DNA of 64,000 nucleotides from Atherinomorus stipes (lineage: Eukaryota > Chordata > Actinopteri > Atheriniformes > Atherinidae). The stretch covers positions 310,001 to 374,000 of the forward strand of contig JALJCO010013744.1 of NCBI GenBank assembly GCA_023101725.1, in the 5' to 3' direction. The notes under the pieces were generated by a model. It saw nothing but the letters and a program-made list of their open reading frames with translations, did not search any database and had not been told where the DNA came from. The position numbers and the translations under genes are program-made. This document shows, piece after piece, positions 1 through 11,339 of the stretch. How positions within the stretch are numbered: position 1 is the stretch's first letter; every line of letters begins with the position of its first letter.

Positions 1-2741
1 TGAAATTAATATTATTTATTGTTTACAAACAATACAGGGAGTCCCTTGAGGGGGAAGCAGTGCAGGCCGCGACTGTCTACACTCCAGCACAGGCTTGTGG
101 AGCAGGAGGCAGAGTGTATCAGCTTCCATCATGACCACAGCTTCACAGTCTATTGTTTTGTTTATATCAAATTAAACTGCAATTCTACTCCAGAGAGATA
201 TAATTGACCACAGTCTTAGATTAAATGACTGTAAAGATCTTAATAAGCCATCAGCGGACTGCATGTTACATTGCAAAGCACTTATGAGGATGCAGTCCAG
301 TGAGAATGAAATTGAGGTTCAGATTTGCATGCCGCAGCATTTTAGCCATTAATTACATGCAAAATAACTGTATGATGATCAATAGTGTATCAATTTAATT
401 AAACATTATTGATATGGGGTTAGGAAAATTAATTAAAAGCCAAACGATTCCCAGTGATGTTAGGAGGATATATATTACTTTGATATTATAACATCCCAAG
501 TGGGTCTTTTAGACGTTTAGTAGATTTTAATGAATATAGGTGACCAAGTTCGCCATTAAAGCACATTTTATCTTTGAGTCCATAAGAGAATTCATCACAT
601 TAGTAACACAGCTCCTGGTTATTTTATCTGTTGGTCTTACCTCTTTGGCAAAAATCTAATGATTTCCATGTGCAGTTGCTTTTACTTCACTTAATTAAGT
701 GAACTCACCCAACTGGAGATAAAATAGCCATCAAGAGATCTCCGCGTTTGAATGAGAAGCATGACCGAATGGAATGGAGAGATGGAGAGTTTAAAAAACA
801 GAGATGAAGAAAGTGTAGGGAAGGGGGATGAGAGATGAAGGAGCCCACCGAAGGTCTCTCATTTCAGCAGCACAGACTGCTGATGAAGCTGAACTTCCAA
901 TATCCCGCCACTTCAGCTCTGATGATTTCTCAATTTTACAGATATGGCCTGAGAATATGATTTGATGAAAATGTAAAATGGGATAACCACCAAATCATAT
1001 GATACGGGCTGCATTTTAATCCACGACTATAAATCAAAAGCAGACACTCTAAGAATTAAAGTTGCTATATTTTTTTTGTTTTTGATTGAAAGTAGCAGTC
1101 CCCTGACTCGGAGGAATCAAGGGTGTCCCGTCGGTCCCTGAGATTAAGATTTTCTTTCATGCAGATTCTTCACATTCTTTGCAGGTTCAAGAGCCTGGCT
1201 GCTGAAAGCAACGCAGGGAACGCTGCAGTGTAGACTTGTTTCAAAAGGGAATTCAAACAATTTATTCATAGAATGTCTTTCCAACACAAATAGATTCCCC
1301 TTAATCTAAAACCTCGCATGAGTGTTTGGAAATATATGATGATTTCATTTTCTCTCAGTCTCGGGGTCATAAATAAATTTGCATTTGGTCAGCAAAATGG
1401 ACTAACTGACTTGTAATTCATCAAACAGCTCAACTCATGGTCACTTAATTTCTTTTGTTTTCGGGTCGCTGTGTTGGTCTGAGCCCCCAGAAGTACAGGA
1501 GGGGGAAAAAAGTGCACATGCATTTAGAAGAACTCATAAATCAATAAATGACTGAAGGCACATTTTTAAGCAGACATTAATTCTGAAGACATGCATTTGC
1601 ACATAAGAAGCACAATGTGTGCAGATTTGAAGGTAACTGTAAAGAAAGATCAGGGAAAATCCGACTCTGTGCAATTATGTCTAAATGAGTTGCAATTTGC
1701 CCAGAAAGGATCCAGAAAAGCAGGATGTGCACTCTTCTTCAACTTAGAGCGGCACTTTATTAATTCAAACGCCTGTACCGCTCAAAGAGTAGCATGACTT
1801 CACTGTATCCTCTTCAGCAGACAATGGGTGACAGTGAAAAGTGTCAAGCTGTACAGATATTTCCCACAATGTTTCCCCTTCATCTACATTTCATTATTCC
1901 CCCCTAAAGAAAAAGCTGTCCTGAAATGTGTTTCCTGGACTTGTATTCGCTGGTTGTTTTGAATGTCACATTGTGTAAGCATGTGCGGGAAAAGAGACTT
2001 TGAATGATGTTGAATGTTTTATGGCTCCTTTTGTTTTAGTCCCTGGAAGAGCTGCTGCTGCTGAAGCTCATCTACTGAACCACAGCTGAATCTGACAGTG
2101 TAGGAGTAACCCAGAGGCTAGCCACATTTTACATATGAGAAACTTCATTTTGAAATATGACCTAAAAATGTAGTACTTTAGATGGAAAAAAAAAGAAGCT
2201 CTACATCAATGCAAAGAATTTCAAGGTCTGTCTGCTCCCTGTATCGTTTCCATAGAGCCACTTTCATGTTTTTATTATCTGTCGTTCTTAAAATTCCTTT
2301 CAGTAAAAAGATTAATAACTTGAAATATTGAGTGTCAGACATAATTGAAAAATACTTTTGTCTTTTTCACAGGTACAAAACTGTCTCTAAATGTCTTTTT
2401 TGTTCATGCACTTGATACAGAAACACTAAATGTGGAAGATTCAGTCAGAGACTCAGGTACAGTAGTAATCACTTTACAGTAATCAACTAATGCTTCATTT
2501 AGATGCGATGTATCACTAGACAAATACTAAATACACAAAATGAGCCCAAATTCAGTCAGCTGAAATGCTGGAAGTGCATTAAACTGAATCAGTGTAATAT
2601 TCTAATGAAATCATAACAGAAATAACGAGCCGTTCTGCTTCCATTATGTGTTTTTAATCCATCAACCTAAAGTACTTTGACTCTTTACTTGTGCCTTTTT
2701 CTTTCCTCCTGTTTATTTTTTTTTAAGTCAGGCCGTAAAAT
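1..2741. other. Non-coding stretch, no gene seen
   Basis: No supported gene, RNA or transposon was seen. Open frames are short and featureless. About 765-870 is purine-rich on the + strand. About 300-470 is rich in TAAT/ATTA motifs and contains no simple repeat, which is compatible with a regulatory element but proves nothing without conservation data. Confidence 0.6.
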
Positions 2742-3245
2742 GTCCTCAAAATTATTCATACTCTCCAATTAAAGAAGGGAAAAAAATAGTTGTGAGTGAA
2801 ATAAGTTGAAATTGACAAAAGTAATAATAAATAAAAATTCTATGAAAATCATGACATTGATTTTGAATTGTGGTTAAAAAAAAAAAAGAAGAAAAACAAA
2901 CACAAAAAATAAAACAATTAAACAAGCATGATGGGGCTCCGAAGCTAAAATTTTGTTGAACAACACTTTGAGGCAATCACTGCAATGAAGTGTTTCTCGA
3001 ATGTTCAGAGACCTCTACACCTGTTGACAGGTATGTTGGTCTACTGTTCATGAGGAAGGTGCTCTAATGTGTCTGGGACAGTTTTGTTCATGTTTTTAAA
3101 AAAATATTTGTTTCAACTAAAATTTAAAACAAATACTTTATTTCACTAAAATATAATTTTATAAATTTTCGTTTATTATTATTTTCTTTAGTTTCTTGTT
3201 ATTTGAATTGCTATTGTGAATTTAGCCTTTTCTTTAATTGGAGGG
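2742..3245 (-). repeat. Dispersed DNA-transposon-like repeat, family A copy 1
   Basis: The segment begins with CTCCAATTAAAGAA near 2755 and ends with TTCTTTAATTGGAGGG near 3230-3246, so its ends are inverted repeats. Its left part (2742-3050) read on the minus strand matches 18200-18530, sharing for example the stretch around ACCTGTCAACAGGTG and an A/C-rich tract. Its right part (about 3100-3245) matches 19760-19900 plus 20661-20680. The other copies end in ACAACTG followed by TA, like fish Tc1/mariner-type elements, so a non-autonomous Tc1-like element is likely. No transposase is present. Confidence 0.75.
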
Positions 3246-4339
3246 AATAATTTGCTATCATCCGCCATTATATTTACTCTTCATTAAATATTTTCTTTGT
3301 TTTTTTGTCTTTTAATAGTCATTTTGGCAGTTTTATCGTTAGAATATTTACTTTATTTGGAAATATTCACCACTGTGTGACCGTGTCTTTTAGCAACAGT
3401 CTGCAAATGTTTGGAAACTGAGGAAAGCAGTTGTTGGACCTTTGAGAGAGGAATGTTGTACTATTCTTGCGTGATATAAAATTGTAGCTCCTGAGCAGTC
3501 CTGAGTATTTTTTTTTCCTTATATTTTGAGTTTCCACAGACAGGCCAGTCCAGAAACCATGGGTTCTTTTTCTACAAAGCGATATTTTTTTAATTATATA
3601 TGCAGTTCAGCATTGTATAAAATGTGCAAAGCCTGAAAAACACACCATTTTGATGGAAGTACGTTTGTCTAAAACCTGTGAAGATAGTGACAGTATTGAT
3701 GGTAGCTTTCTGTAATTACTCCACAATTTTAAAGGCTTATTTTTTTTTCTCAGATTGTTGATACTGTTCATCACTTTTGAGAGACTCTGCATCTCTGAGG
3801 TGCTCTATCACTGTACATGAATGATAAAGCCTTAGTCTGATGCTCCCTTGTTGTTATCCACATGTCACGCAAGAAAACCCAGCAGGATCCTTGAGATTCA
3901 GAATGAAAATCTCATTATCTCAATAACTTAAGCTATTAATGAACCAAAACTGTATTTCTACTGCTACAGTCACGTTATTGAACTGTTGCTATTCAACCCA
4001 GGCTAGTGCTTCGTCATGGCAACAGGCATCATGAATAAGTGTTTTTAAGTACTTAGCCTACTCTCCAGCCTTCCGGTGCCACCCCCCTTCCAACCTTCTG
4101 AAATTAGATGCTGCTAAGTTGAGCTAAGATGATTAAGATTATTAAGATGAGCTGAGGTTGTCATATATTTTTTTAAACATTAGTTTTTTAAAAAACTTCC
4201 TTTAAGATACTTTAAAAAAAAAATGTTGTAGCACATAAAAACACACTGTTGTCACAATGAGAGAATTCATATTGGAAAGGTCTCGACAAAAAGCAACAAT
4301 AATGACTTAAGGTACAGTGCTTGTACATCACTAGAGTGA

Positions 4340-4371
4340 GGGGGGTGTACAGTATGGGGGTGGGGGGGTGG
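4340..4371 (+). other. G-rich tract, possible G-quadruplex
   Basis: Runs of six, five and seven G are separated by a 10-base spacer and a single T, followed by T and GG. The run of seven can supply two tracts, so four G-tracts are available. Folding is an inference. Confidence 0.4.
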
Positions 4372-6120
4372 AAAGCATATGTACTTGGGATCATCCCTTA
4401 ACGGCTTAACCCTCGCCACAACCGTTTAACGGATGTGGATTTAATGGTCTTTAGAGGAAACTGGGAAACAAAAGACTTACAGTTGGTGTTTTTTCGTGTC
4501 TCTGGCATGTTGCAAATATGAAAGTGTCTATTTGAGACAGCGAATGAGTTCTGCACTTCTGACAATGTGCTTGAGTTTTACACAGGTAATCACTTGGTGG
4601 TATCATTCATGTTCTTATTAAGAAAAAAAAAAATCCAGGCTGTCGCATCTTAAATTCATTTTCAAATCCAGTGAGCCATTTAATTAACAAGAGAGATGTA
4701 CACAAAAACTTGCCTTCTCCAACACAAGTTCAATCCTCCAAAATGTGTTCAGGGAGAAAATCTTCTGTGCAAAACAAGGACAGAATACTTATTTATAGAT
4801 AGCAATCAAAATGGCTGCAAATGCTTCGGAAAAGATTTACAAATAATTCATTATGACATCCATATGTATTAAAAAAAGGATGACCAGGGATTCAGCTCAC
4901 TTTTAAAAAATCTCACAAAACAATAAATGACACATGCATTTGTCAAATCACAGTTCAATACCTTCTCTGACATTTGACATGCAAATAGATAAAGTTACTA
5001 TGTTAATGGAATGAATAGATTTTTCTGTCACACAACCCAGCCGGTTCAATGACAGTTTAATTAACTGATATTTTCTGAATGTGCAGGTATACACAAGCTT
5101 TCAGTTAGATTTATGCTGCAATTACAGCATAATTCAGCTCAGAGGCATTTCTTGGAAACCTTGTTCAACGCATTCTGACACTGGCCTGATGTGATCCATT
5201 CCTGCCTCCGACTGCAATCATCCACAGGGAGTTTTCAAAATAAACAGTAGCCAGTAGACAAAGCCTGTGTGTGTTTAAATCTTTATTTTACCCTTCAGCC
5301 TCCGCTTGTGAGACGTCCAATCTATTGGTCTGTACATGGTCGTGTAGAGATGTCAGAATGGCATCCACAGAGACCAATCGGGAGGCGAGCAAATATATTG
5401 TTCATTCCTCGCGTATCTTGTTCATTCAATTCTGGGGAAATTGCTTTGCCTCAAAAAAAAGGTTGTCATTATTTTGTCACTCTGTGTCCCAGGTGACATT
5501 TACGGCAAATAACCTCACTGGCTAAAAGAAAAACGCCACAGTGAATGTATGAAGCACATAAGGAAGCCAAATATTGACTGTATGATAAATTCACTCTGAC
5601 TGAAACACTTGAAGAAAATTGAAGAATTTGAGGAAAAGCTTCCACAAAATAGAATTCACTTGAGTCAAGAATAGGACTCGGACTGGACTTTCAAGCTGTT
5701 CAAGCTGAAATTCTCAACTTCAACAATCATTAAATTGTTTTTAACTTTAGCTGCCTTAACTTTCTATAAAGCGACAAACATTAAAGTAGTTAAGTCATTG
5801 CATCTTTTCACACATTTTCATGCTAGATGAAGGGCAGCTTGTAGGATGTCAAGGCCATGCGGTTATTTTCATCATATGTGACATCATTTTGACTCAGCTT
5901 TTAACTATCTATGCATAAAGTCTTTTGCAAAGCAGCCACAGATTCCTTGTGAGTGCGCTCCGGCGTCGTGTACTGTACCTGCCAGAATGACAGATGGCTG
6001 CGTTACTGAGGAAGCCAATTCAAAAACGCAGCCTTCAAATCGGTGTAGGGTAGCGGTGAAGGCTCCGAGTTTCTCTTTCTTCACTTGTCTGAACACACAA
6101 ATGTGTATGTACACACCCAA

Positions 6121-6136
6121 ACACACACACACACAC
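6121..6136. repeat. (AC)8 microsatellite
   Basis: There are eight uninterrupted AC units, preceded by shorter imperfect AC runs from about 6092. Confidence 0.95.
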
Positions 6137-7050
6137 TCATGAGAATCATAGATGGTTGTCCCTACATTTTTAAGGTTATTTTCCAGCTTCCAGTTGTCTA
6201 AATATGTCCACATCAAATGATTCTAAATGCTTTCTCAAAAGGTGAACTTGTGCAGATTATAGATTCAACTGGTTTTTGAAAATACTTCACATCCACTTAT
6301 CACACTGGTGGATTTGTAACTGAGGTGAGTTTTTTTTTTTTCCCAGCTATTACAAACTGAATACAGCGCTCAGCTCTTAAGCTGCATATTATATTAATGG
6401 AAATTGGAAACACTGACCCCGGCTGAAGAGCTTAATCACATGACCGAGGTCAACAGGCATCAATGTTGCAGTCCTAATTCATTAAAGGAAATCCTCCAGT
6501 CTCCCGTTGGGGGCCAGTGTCTTCAAGTGTTAAAACCTCCCAGTCCTACGCGTGTCACTGGAATAAATGGCAGCTTTTCTGGTTAAACTATTTCAACAGC
6601 TAATTCTGGAGACAGAGGAGGGATGATATTTCTGCTCTTTAACATGCCCTCTTTCACATAGAGAGGAGTTTAAAGAAGTTCAATTAGGGGTGCAAATGAT
6701 GGAGAGAGATACTTCTTTGATGTTCGTCTGTGATTCAATGAAAGAGAAAATCAAACAAAAAGATGCACATATTTCTTTCAGAGCATACTGATGGGGGAAA
6801 TCTTTACAGAAGTACCCTAAAACTGTGACATGGCATGGCACATTTTCTCTAAATAATTTTAGATTGATATCTAATTGCTTAGAAATTAAGGAAAAGAAAT
6901 GCAAATGCAGAAAGAGGAGAAACAGTCCAAATATACAGTACGGTTGGGCTGGGACAACGCTGTATATTTTTCTCCTGTTTACATTCTGTTATGATTTTCT
7001 GGGTGCTGATTCAATCTAAATTGCAATTCGATATTACAGTTTTTTGTGAG

Positions 7051-7225
7051 TTTTTTTTTATTTTTTTTATTTTTTATTTTTTTTTTTTTATTTATTTTTT
7101 TACCCCCCCACAGGCAGCCACACACACACACAACCGCATTCACGCCCCCCCTCCAGTCACACACCCACCTACACATACCAAGGACGGGGACCGCGGGGCC
7201 ACCAGCCCCCCCCAGTTTTTTTTTA
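7051..7225. repeat. Low-complexity T-rich then C-rich tract
   Basis: About 50 bases are nearly all T with isolated A. They are followed by a run of seven C, a short AC run (about 7119-7132), and C-rich sequence with further C runs to about 7212, closing with T8. The junction TACCCCCCCACAG resembles a splice acceptor, but only low-complexity sequence follows it. Confidence 0.85.
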
Positions 7226-7941
7226 TTAGGCTATTTGGCACCAGTGGTTTTTGTGTTGTCTTTATTCCGGTTTCGTTTTTTCTTCTCTGGTTTGTTCTTT
7301 TTGCTGGCCAAGTGCATCTATTTGCGGCTTGCAACCCAGAAGCTTGCTGTGTAGAGGGTGGGTCGTGGTTAGGGTCAGGGGTCGGGTTAGATTTTACAGT
7401 GCTCTCATAGGTGTGGGTGTGTCACTCTACGACACGCCTCTATCTTGCAAACCACAGACAGACCCTTCTCTTGCTGGCTGCATATCAGCTACGCAGCTCA
7501 ACACTGACCCCACAGTCTCCGGTGGTATTGCTCTGGCTTCTGCGCAGAGTAACGTACCAACAAACCCCTTCGAAAACGCACCAAACTACGTGTGTAACCG
7601 ATGCAGACGATGGACAAAACCGTCCGTCTGTCAGCGTGTCCGTCTTCTGTGTCGACCATAAATGGGCCTTTACTGGATAGTCCAAGAGAAAGATTTCACC
7701 CTCTGTTGGAGAAAAGGGGAAACTTTTCCCCCACCCAGCAAAATGAAGCAGGCAAAAATTAAGCAAATTTAGGGGGAACACAACAACAAACGTTTTTAGA
7801 GCAAAAATAAATAAATAAATTTTTAAAAACCCAACCAAAAAAATTTACAATAGGCTGCCTTGATTTTTTTTATTTCTTTGTTCCATCCCTGACATTTACC
7901 TTTAAGATGAAAAAACAGTCCTAAAATTAATTTTCACCTAA
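7226..7941. other. Non-coding stretch, no gene seen
   Basis: Several overlapping open frames occur here on both strands (about 7250-7840). None has a recognisable domain, and their amino-acid content follows base composition. No transposon termini were recognised. Confidence 0.5.
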
Positions 7942-8703
7942 TGCCTGCCGCACATGAGAGCTTTCTGCTGATCTAAAAGTCTCTTGAGGCCGTTTGCTCA
8001 GCAGATAGTGGCTGTGTGCGCCTGATTTTTGGTGCGTTTTCTGCCTCATGAGGCCTTGAGGTGAAAATCAAACACGTTTGATATTTTTTGCCTTGCGAGG
8101 CGCACAACTTGAGCTGTCTGCTGAGGGCAGAAGTTCTAGCGACCAATCAAAACGTGTCCTCAGATCACATGATTTCAAGATGGCAGCCCTCTGTCATCAC
8201 GTCAGAAGACCTGATTGATATTTTGCAAAAAGATCCAAAGACTGAAGGCAGAAAAGTTTTGAGGATCTTTTTGTTAGAGACAGAATTGTGTTATCGTATT
8301 TAATTTCTATTTATTTTGTCGTTTTATTAAGTAAATTGTACGCAACATACTGTACTATAGTATAATCATACCGGTTGGTGGTGGTAATGCACCTTTGATT
8401 TCGCCAACTGCCATTAAACTTGAAAGAAGAAGTCGTGTAAGAAAACTGAATGAAACTTATACAGTGATGATATTTGGATGGATGTTTTTGAAGTCCGACG
8501 AAACATCACATAAGCAGCTATAGTCTGGCCATATTTCCACCAATTTATCCTCTAAAATGTAATGGACTACGTCGCCGTGAGCTGCTATCTTGAAATAATG
8601 TGATCGACGGACGTGTTTTGATTAGTCACTAAAACTTCTGCCCTCAGCAGACAGCTCAAGTTGAGCGCACACGGTGAGTTTTTAGGTCTTGAGTGCAGCA
8701 GGC
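7942..8703. mobile_element. Non-autonomous inverted-repeat DNA transposon
   Basis: The left end reads TGCCTGCCGCACATGAG. The right end, reverse-complemented, reads GCCTGCTGCACTCAAG. Inside, 8101-8187 is inverted-repeated at about 8581-8670, sharing CTTGAGCTGTCTGCTGAGGG and AATCAAAAC. TAA lies immediately outside both ends (7939-7941 and 8704-8706), a possible 3-bp target duplication of the PIF/Harbinger type. The end alignment is off by one base, so the superfamily is uncertain. No transposase is encoded. Confidence 0.75.
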
Positions 8704-10582
8704 TAAAAGAGTATGTATAAAATACTCTTTAAGCCTATGTACAAAGATAAAATAAAAAACTTCCAGAGCAGATTATGCTTTCACATCCTGCCTTTTTACT
8801 CCTACAGTAGTTTAAACTGTGAAAGAAAAAGAAAGTATTAAATTGTTAGCTGATTAGTTCGAGAATAATTCAACATAAAGAAAACTGTAAGACAACTGAT
8901 GCATGTGTTGAGTTTTGACACCACACCGCACTGCCATCCAGCTTTAAACAGACCACACAATTTTTGTAAGCCTGTGCAGAGGTTGTCTTAGAAGCATTTG
9001 GGCCTTCCAGCAATCATGGAAAATAAGGCAGTAAAAATAGTTCAAAGAACCACAACAGCGTTTCTCAGAAAATCCCTTTCATCATTTATCTGCTGAACCT
9101 CTCCATCAGGAGAAAGTGCTTTGCTGGTACTGTACCATCATCACAAACAAAGACAGATTTAGCTGAGGGAAAAATAAAAAATGTGCCTTTGCCGGTAGAG
9201 TTACACGCTCACTCGCCAGGAACACTAATGACAATTCTGCAAAGCTCACCTGTGATGGATGTTGATTAAGCACTGCCATGGTAACTATAGAATACGATCA
9301 GCTTTGCACAATGCCTTAAGCATTTCATGTTGACAACGCCTGAAGCATTGGATTAGCAAAAGTCTAAAGTGTGGGCTGTCTCAGAATGTCTGTGTGACAT
9401 ATTGTTAAATGTCTGCCAGCTATCGAGCGTGTGGGGTATCATCTGTAGCCCACAAACAGGGTTGAAATTGATGAATGATGCAGCTTGAAAGGACTTGTTT
9501 AGAGTTCAGTGAGACAAGCTGTCCCAAATAGATTCAGAAGATCACATGTCAGCAGGATACAGAGATATTCTTACTCAACCAAGGTTGTGTGCGTCAGAGA
9601 AATTGTATCCAGCTTCCTGATGGAGTTCATTTTTCTTCCTCAAGCCTTTGCACTGCAGCCCCTTTATAGGATGGAGGGAAATTTATGGGAGGGGATGACA
9701 CATCAGGACAAAAGTTACAGTGGCGTGTTTTACTGCATGTCAGCCAGACAATGACGTTTTGGGTGTCTGTGTGAGTCACAATACAGTGCAAAAAATAGCT
9801 AATTAACAGATATGTCTTTCTTCTGGTAAAGTTTACTCCCATTCCTATTTTTTCTATTCTTATTAGGACCTTCAGATGGATCCGGTTAAAGTGAATGTAG
9901 CAGTTTGTCATTGTTTGAGACAAAGCGCCATGTTCCAGTCACACAGCATTTTATGGCCAATAGGAAGGTGACTCATGATTCCTTCCACTTTAATCTCAAC
10001 CTATGGAGGATTTTTTTTTTAAATGTTTCTGACCAGCAGTCATTATGTTCAAATGTCCCTCCTCGATGCATTTAACATGTCTTTAAATATCTGCGGGCGA
10101 AAGCACGGGGGTGGATCAGGAAAGCAAAAGGATTAACAGATGATAATGTCCAATCAAAGACAGTCTTGATTAAGGATGCATAACATCATGATGCACCCTA
10201 ATAGGTTAAGTTAGTAACATTGCTCATTCTGTTACATTTTCCAGCTACCAAAGCACCCTTAATTTTCTGTTGGGGGTGGTGAGTAGCAGCCTCTCCAATC
10301 AGAACAGCAGTGGGAATGCAAGATTGCTCATTTTTCCTTGTTTGTACAGAGATGCAACAAAACTGATGACTTAGTCAACATCCACCGTTCTTCTGATGGT
10401 GTTTAACTGCTGCATGTGATTGCATGATGGCAATGTTCATCTGTGATATCTGGCTACTGTTGCTCACTGTTGATTTGCTCCCCTATAAAGAGATGGGAAG
10501 GTGAAGGGTGGTGTTATGCTGCCTCTCACGCAAGAGATCGGGGGTTTTCAGGTAAATCTGACACATGATTTTCAACTGTCCT
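8704..10582. other. Non-coding stretch, no gene seen
   Basis: No gene, RNA or transposon was recognised. Open frames at 9509-9754 (+) and 9627-9923 (-) overlap on opposite strands and show no domain. Confidence 0.6.
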
Positions 10583-10586
10583 TTAA

Positions 10587-11116
10587 GGGGAGAGACACTA
10601 CAGGCAAAAACCTTGTTTTCTCATCACCTGGTCAATTTTGAGATTTTTATTTTTTTCCCTCCTTCAACATGTTTTCTTTCGGACTAGTGTAAAAAAATGT
10701 CCAAAATAAACATTTTAGGGGTTTATTTAATGATATTTGTCTGATGCATCCAAATCCCATCAAAATGCAGCTAAAGTTTTCTCAAAATGAGTTTTTTCTC
10801 TTATTCTGGGTAAAAAAAAAAAAATCTGCACTTCATGAACACTTACAGAAACCAAACTCTCAGGTTTTGCTGCTGACTGTATTCTTAAAGTTTTTACAGA
10901 AGGATTTTTTGATATCTCATTCAAAACCTGATTTATTTCATTTTTAACATTTCATCCCCAAAATATGCCCAAAAATGAGTTTTTTTCTGGTTGTTGACAG
11001 TATATTCTAAATTGTGAAATGATAACTAGATATCCAAAATACCCTCTGTAAAAACCTTTGGCTTTAATATGTGAACAAATTTTGAATTTGAATTTTGAAC
11101 CCGACTTAATCCAGTG

Positions 11117-11152
<36 letters not shown>

Positions 11153-11335
11153 AGAAATGTATGCAAATTACCCATTTTTGGCTATATAATACCTCATTTA
11201 CATATTTAAACATAAAATTTCAGAAAACTTGCAATACAAAAAAGATAGCCTTAATGTGAGGAATAAACCAAAAAAGTTTCATAGTGATACCAGCTAGTTA
11301 ATTTTTTTCACCCTATTTGCCTGTAGTGTCTCGCT
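10587..11335. mobile_element. TTAA-flanked MITE (element 1)
   Basis: TTAA lies at 10583-10586 and at 11336-11339. The ends carry an identical 17-base inverted repeat, GAGACACTACAGGCAAA at 10592-10608 and its complement at 11316-11332. The interior is A+T-rich with the repeated motif ATGAGTTTTTTCT, and it contains a T26 run. TTAA target duplications are known for the piggyBac and Kolobok superfamilies. No transposase is seen, so this is a non-autonomous copy. Confidence 0.85.
11122..11147. repeat. T26 homopolymer
   Basis: Twenty-six consecutive T lie inside the TTAA-flanked element at 10587-11335. Confidence 0.95.
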
Positions 11336-11339
11336 TTAA

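Larger units (their letters stand above)
3246..7050. other. Non-coding stretch, no gene seen
   Basis: No coding or RNA gene was recognised. The stretch contains a G-rich tract (4340-4371), an (AC)8 microsatellite (6121-6136) and several short A or T runs. Open frames, including the overlapping pair near 5270-5525, show no domain and no compositional sign of coding. Confidence 0.6.

Noticed and set aside
7051..7115. Polypyrimidine tract ending ACCCCCCCACAG, like a splice acceptor
   Set aside because: The downstream sequence is low complexity, with no plausible exon or donor; it is expected by chance beside such a tract.
6991..7410. 139-codon + frame preceded by T-rich sequence
   Set aside because: It runs through poly-T and C-rich low complexity, giving Phe- and Pro/Thr-rich peptide with no domain.
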